The notes beneath the pieces are model-generated. The model saw only the letters and a list, made by a program, of their open reading frames with translations. It had not been told where the DNA came from and ran no database searches. DNA of 64,000 bases from Bin87 sp963663945 (GTDB taxonomy: Bacteria > Chloroflexota > Dehalococcoidia > Lucifugimonadales > UBA3495), in NCBI GenBank assembly GCA_963663945.1, contig OY760687.1, positions 1,116,001-1,180,000 on the forward strand, given 5' to 3'. The stretch's first letter is position 1. Every line of letters begins with the position of its first letter. Positions 28,805 through 37,011 of this stretch are shown piece after piece. The translations under genes and the position numbers were made by a program.

Positions 28805-29332
28805 ATGGGAAGGATCGCATATTACGTCGCCGCGAGCCTGGACGGCTTCATCGCGGATTCCTCCGGCGGGGTGGATTGGCTGCCCGAAGGTGAAATTGGC
28901 GATTACGGCTATGGTGAATTCTACGCGGGAGTGGAAGCCCTGATGATGGGCCGGCGCACCTACGACCAGGCGATGAGCTTCGGGGATTGGCCGTATCCGG
29001 CCAAACCGGCCTACGTGTTCACGAACTCGCCACCGGCCGCCGGCCCGCCGGACGTCCGGTTCGTACGCGGCAACGCCGCGGATTTTGCGCGGGATACTGC
29101 AGCATTGCACTCCGGAACCGTTTGGCTGGTGGGCGGCGCGAACCTGGCCGACCAGTTTCGTCAAGCCGGACTGATCGACGAATACCTGGTCTTCGTGATA
29201 CCGACCATCCTCGGACGGGGCATCCCCCTGTTCGGCGGCTCGGGGTCGCCAACACTCCTCCAGCTGGAATCAACGCAATCTCATGCGGACGGAGTGGTTG
29301 AACTCCGCTACCGCCCTCGCGATACACGATAG
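28805..29332 (+). CDS. RibD C-terminal/dihydrofolate-reductase-like protein
   Basis: 175 residues with the DHFR/RibD-C fold pattern. It begins IAYYVAASLDGFIAD, the typical first strand with the SLDGFIA motif. MMGRRTYDQ near 45 is the next block, followed by YVFTNSP, VWLVGGANLADQFRQAGLIDEY near 115-135 with the NADPH-binding VGG, and IPTILGRGIPLF near 145. Standalone members reduce pteridine- or ribitylamine-like compounds, but most are uncharacterised. The stop is two bases from the next start (ubiE-like), so the two are translationally coupled. A function in quinone synthesis is not known for this family, and co-location may be incidental. Confidence 0.8.
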   Translation: MGRIAYYVAASLDGFIADSSGGVDWLPEGEIGDYGYGEFYAGVEALMMGRRTYDQAMSFGDWPYPAKPAYVFTNSPPAAGPPDVRFVRGNAADFARDTAALHSGTVWLVGGANLADQFRQAGLIDEYLVFVIPTILGRGIPLFGGSGSPTLLQLESTQSHADGVVELRYRPRDTR

Positions 29333-29334
29333 CA

Positions 29335-30057
29335 ATGGCGCACCTGCGCGGCGACGAGAAACGGCGCTACGTGGCGGAGATGTTCGCGCGCATCTCGCCC
29401 CGCTACGACCTCATGAACTCGCTCATGACGGGTGGCATGCATCACCGTTGGAAGCGAGCAACCGCCCGGCTGACCACAGGAACCGCCACCGGGCCGGCGC
29501 TGGATGTAGCCACGGGAACCGGCGACCTGGCTTTCGCACTGGCTGATTGCCGCAATGTAACGGAAGTGGTCGGCGTTGATCTATTGCCGGAAATGCTGTC
29601 GATTGCCAACCGGCGCCGGGTTTCAACGGCTAACCACGCGCAGGCGGTACGGTTCGTCCAGGCGGACGCTCTGCAGCTGCCTTTCCCGGACGGTTCGTTC
29701 ATCGGTGCCACTGCCGGATTCAGTCTGCGCAATATGCCTGATGTGCCATGCGCCATCCGGGAAATGGCCCGGGTGGTCGCGCCGGGTGGCCGGGTGACCA
29801 CGCTCGAGCTGACGCCCATGGCTCCAGGTATTGCGTCCAGCATGGGCCGGCTCTATTTCCACCGCCTGGTTCCCCTGTTGGGACAGCTAATCGCCGGGGA
29901 TCGAACCGCTTATACCTATCTGCCCGACAGCGTAGATTACTTCCTGACTGCCGATGGGCTGGCCGATGTATTCCGGCAAGCCGGACTGGTAGATGTTGGG
30001 TACCGCCGCTTGGGCTTCGGAGGGGTGGCTTTGCATTTCGGTGATCGGCCAGCATGA
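29335..30057 (+). CDS. UbiE/MenG-type quinone C-methyltransferase
   Basis: 240 residues with a class I SAM-dependent methyltransferase fold. RYVAEMFARISPRYDLMNSLM (first part KRRYVAEMFARISPRYDLMN at about 8-27) is the UbiE/MenG N-terminal signature. ALDVATGTGDLAF at about 55-67 is the SAM-binding motif I. SFIGATAGFSLRNMPD near 120 matches the conserved GFGLRNV block, and VTTLELTPM and TAYTYLPDSV-type sequence complete the family pattern. The enzyme methylates demethylmenaquinone or the corresponding ubiquinone precursor, the last step in ring modification, which fits the upstream ubiD, ubiA and ubiX homologues. Its stop is 135 bases before the next gene. Confidence 0.9.
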   Translation: MAHLRGDEKRRYVAEMFARISPRYDLMNSLMTGGMHHRWKRATARLTTGTATGPALDVATGTGDLAFALADCRNVTEVVGVDLLPEMLSIANRRRVSTANHAQAVRFVQADALQLPFPDGSFIGATAGFSLRNMPDVPCAIREMARVVAPGGRVTTLELTPMAPGIASSMGRLYFHRLVPLLGQLIAGDRTAYTYLPDSVDYFLTADGLADVFRQAGLVDVGYRRLGFGGVALHFGDRPA

Positions 30058-30103
30058 GGCTTTCGATTCGATATAAACCGGTGTATTGCGCCTGCCTGGT
30101 TCA

Positions 30104-30132
30104 TTGAAATACCACTGCCGTTGCAGCATACT
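30104..30132 (+). promoter_or_regulatory. Sigma-70-type promoter for the DUF502 gene
   Basis: TTGAAA (30104-30109) and CATACT (30127-30132) are separated by 17 bases, placing transcription start about 50 bases before the ribosome-binding site of the gene at 30192. Confidence 0.5.
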
Positions 30133-30191
30133 TGCCTCGTAGTTGCCATTCGAGGGCGTCAAACTACGCGCCGGGCATGCAGGAGGCGGCT

Positions 30192-30911
30192 ATGGGTACT
30201 CCAGAGCAACTGTCGCTGGGTCAGACAGAGCGCGAGAAACCGACCATTGGGCAACGTATTGAAGGGCATTTTCAAGGTAAGGTTTTGGCCGGCCTGATGC
30301 AACTGGTACCTATATTAGTTACCGTTTTTGTGCTGGCGTTCATCATTGGTCGCACTGATAATTTCATTAGACCCTTGCCCTTCGTAAAAGATCAGCCTTG
30401 GGACTTCCCAGGGGTCGGTCTGATCGGCATTGTCGTCATCTTTTACGTCATAGGTCTTTTTGTTTCTGTGACCATCGGGAAACGCCTGATGGGAAGCATG
30501 GGGTTCGTCCTGCGCAGGGTGCCGGTGGTCAAGACGATATTTGGAGTAACAGAGCAAGCTACAACTCTGCTCGCATCGGACTATAACTTCAGCCGCGTGG
30601 TGTTTCTCGAGTGGCCTCGCGAAGGTATGGTAGCTGTCGGGTTTGTGACTGGCCGGGCTTACTCCCAGAGCGGCGGCCATTCCATGGCAATCGTTTACAT
30701 ACCCACTGTGCCCAATCCGACGTCCGGTAATATGGCGTTCGTCAATGAAGACGACCTGTTCGAAACCGACGTTAGCGTGGAAGACGCAATGAAGCTCATC
30801 TTCTCGGGCGGTATAGTGTTACCGGAACGGCTGGTTATGGCTCGTCTTCCCCGGGAAGTCGAGGCCAAGGAACGCGAGTTCATCGGCCGCTTTGAAACAA
30901 ACCCGGAATAA
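30192..30911 (+). CDS. DUF502 membrane protein
   Basis: 239 residues from ATG 30192, with AGGAGG (30181-30186) five bases upstream. Two hydrophobic segments are visible near residues 30-52 (GLMQLVPILVTVFVLAFII, part) and 75-98 (GLIGIVVIFYVIGLFV). Conserved DUF502 blocks follow: FVLRRVPVVKTIFGVTEQ near 110, VVFLEWPREGMVAVGFVTG near 135, and IVYIPTVPNPTSGNMAFV near 170. DUF502 proteins are widespread in bacteria and plants (LIKE COV in Arabidopsis); the molecular role in bacteria is unknown. The gene precedes gatB by 56 bases on the same strand. Confidence 0.85.
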   Translation: MGTPEQLSLGQTEREKPTIGQRIEGHFQGKVLAGLMQLVPILVTVFVLAFIIGRTDNFIRPLPFVKDQPWDFPGVGLIGIVVIFYVIGLFVSVTIGKRLMGSMGFVLRRVPVVKTIFGVTEQATTLLASDYNFSRVVFLEWPREGMVAVGFVTGRAYSQSGGHSMAIVYIPTVPNPTSGNMAFVNEDDLFETDVSVEDAMKLIFSGGIVLPERLVMARLPREVEAKEREFIGRFETNPE

Positions 30912-30967
30912 ATGCTTGCCCAAAAGAACCGGATGGATGCCGGCCAATCGGCGGAGAGCAAACAGCA

Positions 30968-32449
30968 GTGGAATACGAAACCGTCATCGGACTGGAGGTA
31001 CACGTCCAGTTGGACACTCGCAGCAAAATGTTCTGTGGGTGTCCCGCCGATTACCAGAGCGCTGAACCCAATACCCGCACTTGCCCGGTCTGCCTGGGTC
31101 TGCCCGGCGCCCTGCCCGTCATCAACCGGCGGGCGGTGGAATACACCGTAATGACCGGCCTGGCCCTCCAATGCCGGATCCCCGAATTCACCAAGTTTGA
31201 CCGGAAAAACTACCCCTATCCGGACCTGATGAAGGGATACCAGATCTCCCAATACGACCTGCCACTGGCGTTGAACGGCCGTCTGGAGATCGATGGTGAC
31301 CCTGGCCTGGGGTATGGTCGGCGACCCATCGGCGTGGAACGTGTGCATCTGGAAGAGGACGTTGCCAAGATGCAGCACTTCCCTGACGGTGCCGAGGGCT
31401 ACTCGCTGGTCGACGTGAACCGTTCCGGCGTGCCGCTCATGGAGATTGTAAGCAAACCAGACCTGCGTTCTCCCGAAGAGGCCCGCCAGTATCTGACCTC
31501 CCTGCACTCCATGGTCCAGTATCTCGGCGTTTCCACAGCGAATATGCAGGACGGCAACTTCCGCTGCGACGCCAACGTCAGCATCCGGCCGGCCGGCAGC
31601 GACGCCTTCGGCACGCGCACCGAAGTCAAGAACATGAACAGCTTCCGGTCCGTTTTCATGGCCCTGGAGTACGAGGTGGAGCGGCAACAGCGCGTCGTCG
31701 AGGGCGGCGGGACCATTGTTCAGGAAACCCGCGGATGGGTGGAGGACCGGGGCGTGACGGTTTCCCAGCGCAGCAAGGAATACGCCCACGACTATCGTTA
31801 CTTTCCGGAGCCAGACCTTCCGCCGTTGAACATCGGCTCCGAGTGGGTGGAGCGGCTGCAGTCGGCTTTGCCCGAATTGGCTCCGCAGCGCAAGTCACGC
31901 TTCCAGGAGGAGTACGAGCTTTCCGAGTACGACGCTGACCAGTTGACCGTCTCCCGTCCGATGGCCGACTACTTCGAATCGACAGTGGCGCGAGCCGGCA
32001 CCGGCGAGAACCAGTCCGCCGTCGCCAAGGAAATCGCCAATTGGATGACCGGCGATCTCTCATACTTGCTCAACCAGGACCATCGCGATATCGCCGATTG
32101 CCCGGTCACCCCTGGCGGATTGTCGGACCTGTTGGGCCTGATCGCTGACAGGACCTTGTCCACTTCGCTGGCCAAAACGGTGCTGGAGCAAATGTACTCC
32201 ACCGGGGCGGCGGCAGCGGAGATCGTTCGGCAACAGGGACTGGCGCAGATCAGCGACACCGGAGCCATCGAGGCCGCCGTTGCCGAGGCGATTGCCGCCA
32301 ACCCCAAGGCGGTCGCCGACTACCTGAGCGGCAAGGAAACCGCGGCGCGTTTCCTGATGGGACAGGTCATGCGCATCACCAAAGGGCAGGCGCAACCTGA
32401 GCTTGCCCTGCAACTGGTTCAGGCTGGGCTCGAGGCTCAACGGCCCTGA
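30968..32449 (+). CDS. gatB: Aspartyl/glutamyl-tRNA amidotransferase subunit B
   Basis: 493 residues from a GTG start. It opens VIGLEVHVQLDTRSKMFCGC and has four zinc-binding Cys (C23, C25, C39, C42). Then come FDRKNYPYPDLMKGYQISQ near 80 and GIHLEEDVAKMQH-type sequence (here RVHLEEDVAKMQH) near 125, followed by VDVNRSGVPLMEIVS. The C-terminal ~150 residues are the YqeY/GatB tail that contacts tRNA. GatB with GatA and GatC converts Glu-tRNA(Gln) and Asp-tRNA(Asn) to the amides. No gatA or gatC is in the window, so the subunits are encoded elsewhere. Length and motifs are normal. Confidence 0.97.
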   Translation: MEYETVIGLEVHVQLDTRSKMFCGCPADYQSAEPNTRTCPVCLGLPGALPVINRRAVEYTVMTGLALQCRIPEFTKFDRKNYPYPDLMKGYQISQYDLPLALNGRLEIDGDPGLGYGRRPIGVERVHLEEDVAKMQHFPDGAEGYSLVDVNRSGVPLMEIVSKPDLRSPEEARQYLTSLHSMVQYLGVSTANMQDGNFRCDANVSIRPAGSDAFGTRTEVKNMNSFRSVFMALEYEVERQQRVVEGGGTIVQETRGWVEDRGVTVSQRSKEYAHDYRYFPEPDLPPLNIGSEWVERLQSALPELAPQRKSRFQEEYELSEYDADQLTVSRPMADYFESTVARAGTGENQSAVAKEIANWMTGDLSYLLNQDHRDIADCPVTPGGLSDLLGLIADRTLSTSLAKTVLEQMYSTGAAAAEIVRQQGLAQISDTGAIEAAVAEAIAANPKAVADYLSGKETAARFLMGQVMRITKGQAQPELALQLVQAGLEAQRP

Positions 32450-32478
32450 CGTGATAGAATGATTGGCGGAGTATCGAA

Positions 32479-32691
32479 ATGAGCCTGCTCAACATCGCAC
32501 AGATTGTCACTTCGATTGTGCTCGTACTGATCATCCTCTCTCAGGTACGGGAAGCCGGGAGCGGGATGTTCGGGAGCGCCCAGAATACCGTCCGTACGCG
32601 ACGGGGACTGGAGCGCACCATGTTCCAACTGACCGTCGCGTTGATCGTGGTGTTTCTGCTGGTATCGGTGCTCAGCGCTCGTTTCACCTGA
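32479..32691 (+). CDS. secG: Preprotein translocase subunit SecG
   Basis: 70 residues with two membrane segments (about residues 5-21 and 48-66) and the conserved cytoplasmic loop GSGMFGSAQN at about 27-36, which matches SecG. The ATG is preceded by GGCGGAG. SecG is the small accessory subunit of the SecYEG channel. It lies 29 bases behind gatB and 35 bases before the next gene, in one transcription direction. Confidence 0.9.
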   Translation: MSLLNIAQIVTSIVLVLIILSQVREAGSGMFGSAQNTVRTRRGLERTMFQLTVALIVVFLLVSVLSARFT

Positions 32692-32726
32692 TACTGGATA
32701 CGCGATCGCGTTTGGTTCGGGCCTGA

Positions 32727-33575
32727 GTGTCTGCTCCGCCCCTGGTTCTCGCCACCGATTTTGGCCTCGCCGATGCCTACGTGGGCATGATGCGCGGGGT
32801 CATTTTTTCGATCAACCCCCAGGCTCACGTCATCGATCTGACCCACGGCATCGCCCCACAGGATGTGCGCCACGGAGCGGTTGTCCTGGCCGACGCGCAC
32901 GCCTACTTCCCTGACGGCAGTATTTTCGTCGCCGTGGTCGACCCCGGGGTCGGCACCGATCGCCCAGCGATCCTTTTGGAAACGCCTCAGCATCGCTTTG
33001 TCGCTCCGGATAACGGGCTGCTGACCCTGGTGTGCCGGCGATATGATCCCGATTTCGGCGGACCTGATGCCTCGGGTCCGGTGGAGGTTCCAAGCGGCTG
33101 CAGAGCCTGGCGATTGACCAATCCATCGTATTGGCGCCATCCCGTGAGCGCCACGTTCCACGGCCGCGACGTTTTCGCTCCGTCGGCAGCCCACCTGTCC
33201 ACCGGAGTGTCTCCCGATGCGCTCGGTGATCCGACCACCCTGATTACCGCCCTGTCGTTGCCAACCCCGCAACCGGAAGGCAGCGTCATTCGAGGCCGGA
33301 TCATCTTCGCCGACGCCTTCGGCAATCTGGTCAGCGACATCACCACAGACATATTGGCAGACATGAGCGTGCTCGGCAGGCAATCGGAAGCGGTGGTCTC
33401 AATCGCCGGTCAAGACATTACCGGCTTGTCCCGGACCTTCCACGATCCGCCTGGAGGCGGCCTGAAGGCATTGATAGGCAGCCACGGTCGGCTGGAGGTT
33501 GCCCTGGTGGACGGGAACGCCTCGGCGACCCTGGGCGCCGGTAGCGGCAGCGAGATCGTCCTGCGTCTCGGCTGA
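32727..33575 (+). CDS. SAM hydroxide adenosyltransferase (DUF62 / chlorinase-fluorinase fold)
   Basis: 282 residues from GTG 32727. It begins LVLATDFGLADAYVGMMRGV with the family's first Asp (ATDFG) and has the conserved VIDLTHGIAPQDVRHGA segment near residue 35-52, VVDPGVGT near 75, and FVAPDNGLLT near 93. The C-terminal domain includes IIFADAFGNLVSDI near 193-206. Fluorinases have a characteristic extra loop and specific residues that I do not see, so the common hydroxide-transfer reaction (SAM plus water to adenosine plus methionine) is the likelier activity. The biological role of these enzymes is still unclear. Confidence 0.82.
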   Translation: MSAPPLVLATDFGLADAYVGMMRGVIFSINPQAHVIDLTHGIAPQDVRHGAVVLADAHAYFPDGSIFVAVVDPGVGTDRPAILLETPQHRFVAPDNGLLTLVCRRYDPDFGGPDASGPVEVPSGCRAWRLTNPSYWRHPVSATFHGRDVFAPSAAHLSTGVSPDALGDPTTLITALSLPTPQPEGSVIRGRIIFADAFGNLVSDITTDILADMSVLGRQSEAVVSIAGQDITGLSRTFHDPPGGGLKALIGSHGRLEVALVDGNASATLGAGSGSEIVLRLG

Positions 33576-33652
33576 ACCGTCGGTGAGGAACGCGCTGCGT
33601 CTTTCCGTCCGGGGGGGTCGGGGAATGCGATAACGCGGGCGCGCAGCCCTTG

Positions 33653-33680
33653 TTGACACGGCCCGGCCCCATGCTACTAT
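33653..33680 (+). promoter_or_regulatory. Strong sigma-70-type promoter for the E1 alpha/beta genes
   Basis: A perfect TTGACA (33653-33658) is followed after 16 bases by TACTAT (33675-33680). The ~95-base leader contains a hairpin, AAAGCCG (33692-33698) with CGGCTTT (33712-33718), that might modulate expression. Confidence 0.65.
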
Positions 33681-33776
33681 GGGGCCGTCCCAAAGCCGGC
33701 GTTGCATCCGTCGGCTTTCGTTACACCGGGCGTCAGCCCTACCGAAAAACCGCTGCGTCACGAGGAGCGTGTTGCC

Positions 33777-34787
33777 ATGGAATTCGACCGCGACACCTTA
33801 CTGAAACTCTACCGAACCATGACCACCATCCGTCACTTCGAGGAACGTGGCGTGCCCGAGACCGGTCAACGCGGGATGTCCGCGTCGGTCCACTCGTCCG
33901 TTGGGCAGGAAGCTGTGCCGACCGGCGTGTGTGCACACCTGTCCGACGACGATTACATCGGAAGCACCCACCGCGGTCACGGCCACTGCATCGCAAAAGG
34001 CGTCGATCCCAAGCTGATGATGGCCGAGCTTTTTGGCCGCAGCGACGGCCCCAACAAAGGCAAGGGCGGTTCCATGCACATTGCCGACATGAGCAAAGGG
34101 ATGCTGGGGACCAACGGGATCGTGGCTGGCAGCGTCCCGCTGGCCGTCGGGGCTGCGCTGACCTCCAAGATCCAAAAACTGGGCCGAGTCGCTGTGGCGT
34201 TCTTCGGCGACGGCGGCGCAAACCAGGGAGTGCTGCACGAGTGCATGAACCTGGCGTCCGTTTGGAAACTACCGGTTATCTTCTGCTGCGAGAACAACGG
34301 CTACGCCGAATCCACGCCGGTTGAATACGGTCTCTCCGTGGCCAACGTCGCCGACCGAGCCGCGTCCTACGACATGCCCGGTATCCACGTTGACGGCATG
34401 GACGTGCTGGCGGTTTACGAAGCGGCTGGAGAAGCCGTGTCCCGCGCCCGCGCCGGCAACGGTCCAGCTCTGCTTGAGGCCCGGACCTATCGCTACTACG
34501 GCCACACAGTGTTCGACAATCCGCTGACCTATCGCACCAAGGAAGAAGAGGATCACTGGCGGGCCCGCGACCCGCTGCTCACCTTCCGCAATCACATGGT
34601 CGCCCAGGGCAACGTGATCACTGCCGAGGAGCTGGACCAGATGGATGAGGAGGCTCGGGTGTTGATGGAAGAGGCGGTGACATTCGCCGATGCCAGCCCG
34701 TTGCCACAGCCCCACGAGATCTACGAGGATGTGTACGCCGATTACCCGGTAGAAATGATGCGCCGCGGCGCCAACATGCCTGTGTAG
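33777..34787 (+). CDS. 2-oxoacid (pyruvate/acetoin) dehydrogenase E1 alpha subunit
   Basis: 336 residues from ATG 33777; AGGAG at 33763-33767 is nine bases upstream. The start LLKLYRTMTTIRHFEERG, then STHRGHGHCIAKGVDPKLMMAELFGR near 60-85, KGGSMHIADMSKG near 98, and the TPP-binding motif GDGGANQGVLHE...CENNGYAEST near 143-175 are all typical. TYRYYGHTVFDN near 240 is also conserved. With the beta subunit that follows it forms a TPP-dependent E1 heterotetramer oxidising a 2-oxo acid or acetoin. No E2 or E3 genes are adjacent; they may be elsewhere. Confidence 0.93.
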   Translation: MEFDRDTLLKLYRTMTTIRHFEERGVPETGQRGMSASVHSSVGQEAVPTGVCAHLSDDDYIGSTHRGHGHCIAKGVDPKLMMAELFGRSDGPNKGKGGSMHIADMSKGMLGTNGIVAGSVPLAVGAALTSKIQKLGRVAVAFFGDGGANQGVLHECMNLASVWKLPVIFCCENNGYAESTPVEYGLSVANVADRAASYDMPGIHVDGMDVLAVYEAAGEAVSRARAGNGPALLEARTYRYYGHTVFDNPLTYRTKEEEDHWRARDPLLTFRNHMVAQGNVITAEELDQMDEEARVLMEEAVTFADASPLPQPHEIYEDVYADYPVEMMRRGANMPV

Positions 34788-34866
34788 CTTGGGATTGGCA
34801 CTCAGGTGCGTACACCGCGAAACCCTGCTGCCGATTCCAATTACGCCAATTGCTGGGAGGCTGAGT

Positions 34867-35922
34867 ATGACGACTCTCACCGAAACCCCGATGCTTCCAC
34901 CGCCCGGAGAAACCCGCGAGTTGCAAACTCGGGAAGCCATCAACGAGGCGCTGATCCAGGAGATGCGCCGCGATGAAACGGTTATCATCATGGGCGAGGA
35001 AATCGCCGGTGGCGCCGGCCGTGAGCATCTGGGCATTGTCGACGCCTGGGGCGGCGCATTCCGTACCACGCGGGGCCTGATCCAGGAGTTCGGAAACGAG
35101 CGGGTGCTGGATACCCCACTCTCGGAAGCGGCCTTTGTTGGAACCGCCATCGGGGCTGCTTCAACCGGCATGCGTGCCGTCGCTGAGCTCATGTTCGTCG
35201 ATTTCATTGGCGTGTGCATGGACCAGCTGCTGAATAACGCTGCAAAGATGCGCTACATGTTCGGCGGGCAGGTAAAGGTGCCCTTCGTCATGTTGACTCG
35301 CATCGGCGCCGGATTCGGCAGCGCGGCGCAGCACTCGGAGTCTTTCTACTCTCTCTTCAGCCACATCCCTGGGCTCAAGGGCGTTTGCCCATCCGATGCC
35401 TACACGGCCAAGGGGCTACTGCTCGCTGCGATCCGCGACGACGACCCGGTGATCTTCTTTGAACACAAAGGGCTGTACGGCGACACCTGTCCGGTACCAG
35501 AGGACATGTACACGCTGCCATTGGGTAAGGCCCGCACCGTACGTCCCGGCGCCGACCTCACGATCGTGGGCATCAGCAAGATGACCTGGGTCGCCGTGGA
35601 GGCGGCCGAGGAGCTGGCCAAAGAAGGTATCAACGCCGAAGTCATCGACCTGCTCAGCGTGTCGCCCATCGATTACGACCACGTGCTCGATTCAGTGCGG
35701 CGCACCCACCGGCTGCTGGTAGTGGATGAGGATACCCCGGTGTGCAGCATATCGTCCGATATCTGCGCTCGGGTGGCCGAGGAAGCCTTTGATTATCTGG
35801 ACGCGCCGCCTTCGCGGGTGACACCTCCTCACACTCCGGTGCCGTACAGCCGCACTCTGGAAAACATTTACCTGCCCAACGCGGAGCGGGTGGTCAACAC
35901 CGCTCGCAGATTGATGGCGTAG
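34867..35922 (+). CDS. 2-oxoacid (pyruvate/acetoin) dehydrogenase E1 beta subunit
   Basis: 351 residues. The ATG at 34867 follows GGGAGG (34855-34860). Family blocks are TREAINEALIQEMRRDE near 20, the active-site DTPLSEAAFVGTAIGAA near 84-100, ELMFVDFIGVCMDQLLNNAAKMRYMFGG in the middle (quoted as ELMFVDF and NNAAKMRYM), and the C-terminal transketolase domain starting near 210 with TIVGISKMTWVAVEAAEEL. It is 79 bases from the alpha gene and is co-transcribed with it. A clear terminator follows. Confidence 0.93.
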   Translation: MTTLTETPMLPPPGETRELQTREAINEALIQEMRRDETVIIMGEEIAGGAGREHLGIVDAWGGAFRTTRGLIQEFGNERVLDTPLSEAAFVGTAIGAASTGMRAVAELMFVDFIGVCMDQLLNNAAKMRYMFGGQVKVPFVMLTRIGAGFGSAAQHSESFYSLFSHIPGLKGVCPSDAYTAKGLLLAAIRDDDPVIFFEHKGLYGDTCPVPEDMYTLPLGKARTVRPGADLTIVGISKMTWVAVEAAEELAKEGINAEVIDLLSVSPIDYDHVLDSVRRTHRLLVVDEDTPVCSISSDICARVAEEAFDYLDAPPSRVTPPHTPVPYSRTLENIYLPNAERVVNTARRLMA

Positions 35923-35934
35923 CCGGCCACCAAA

Positions 35935-35965
35935 GGGGCGGGCCGCGAACCCGCCCCGATTTTTG
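35935..35965 (+). terminator. Rho-independent terminator after E1 beta
   Basis: GGGGCGGG (35935-35942) pairs with CCCGCCCC (35950-35957), followed by ATTTTTG. It is 13 bases after the stop codon. Confidence 0.88.
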
Positions 35966-36002
35966 CGCTACGTTCGACTGGACCAGTTTTGGAGGCCAAA
36001 CC

Positions 36003-36887
36003 ATGACCAATGTAGGAAGTGGAAAACATACGTACACGCTGACTTCCGATTGGGCGAAGATGCCCGACGCCCACCCCCTGGGAGCGGTCAGCGCGCTGGC
36101 CAGCGACTCGGCCGGTGACATTTACGCGTTTCACCGTGCCGATCCGCCGGTCGCCATTTTCGACCGCACTGACGGTTCGTTCAAGAGCGGTTGGGGCAAC
36201 GGAGGGTTCGTCTACGCTCACGGGTTTTACATCGAGGACGACATCGTGTACCTGACCGACCGGGACACGTCGACCTGCATCATGTATACGCTCGATGGAA
36301 AACCGATCCAGATGCTGGGGCGAAATGGCGTCCATTCCGACACTGGCTGTGAGGTCGCCGGCGCTTTGGTGCCTCGGGCCGCCGGGCCCTTCAACTATCC
36401 CGCCGAACTCGTGCCGTCCCCCAGCGGCGACCTGTACGTGGCGGACGGCTATCGCAACGCCCGCATCCACCGGTTCGACAACGACGGCCGCCTCAAGTAT
36501 TCCTGGGGCAAGCCGGGCAAAGAGCATCCTTACGAGTTCCACCTGCCGCACAGCCTGCTGGTCACCAGGGACGACCGCGTCTACGTCTGCGACCGGGAGA
36601 ACAGCAGGATCCAGGTCTTCAACACCTCGGGCGATTTCCTGACAATGTGGACCGACACCTGCCGCCCTACAGACATCGCCGTGACGCCCGAGGGTGATTT
36701 CGTCGTCAGTCAGCTGGCGCCCCTGGACGAATCCCACCCGCCGCGGGTGGCGATAATCGACCGGGACGGCAACGTGCTCGCCCGTTGGGACAGCCGCTCG
36801 GCCCATGGAATCTGGTGCGATGCCCGTGGGGATATTTTCCTGGCGCTGACCGGCGACAAAGCGGTGGACAAATACGGCCGCGGCTGA
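36003..36887 (+). CDS. NHL-type beta-propeller protein (peptidyl-amidating-lyase-like)
   Basis: 294 residues, ATG after GGAGG. Repeated units of ~45 residues such as LASDSAGDIYAFHR, PSGDLYVADGYRNARIHRFD and DDRVYVCDRENSRIQVFN are NHL propeller blades, probably six. The segment with YVADGY.NARIHRF resembles the lyase domain of peptidyl-alpha-hydroxyglycine alpha-amidating lyase, but the enzyme activity is not demonstrated in bacteria of this type. No signal peptide is seen, so it is likely cytoplasmic. A separate unit from the E1 genes because of the intervening terminator. Confidence 0.75.
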   Translation: MTNVGSGKHTYTLTSDWAKMPDAHPLGAVSALASDSAGDIYAFHRADPPVAIFDRTDGSFKSGWGNGGFVYAHGFYIEDDIVYLTDRDTSTCIMYTLDGKPIQMLGRNGVHSDTGCEVAGALVPRAAGPFNYPAELVPSPSGDLYVADGYRNARIHRFDNDGRLKYSWGKPGKEHPYEFHLPHSLLVTRDDRVYVCDRENSRIQVFNTSGDFLTMWTDTCRPTDIAVTPEGDFVVSQLAPLDESHPPRVAIIDRDGNVLARWDSRSAHGIWCDARGDIFLALTGDKAVDKYGRG

Positions 36888-37011
36888 GTTTTCTCAGGTC
36901 TGAACCAAACAATCTCTGGGGGCGGATCATACCTGCCCCTTTTGATTGATATCGATCTGCTACAATCGGCCAAACTCAGTTACTGATGTCCATCCGAGGG
37001 AGGACAATGAC

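Noticed and set aside
32727..33575. Fluorinase or chlorinase call for the SAM-dependent enzyme
   Set aside because: No specific fluorinase features were recognised; hydroxide adenosyltransferase is the safer call.
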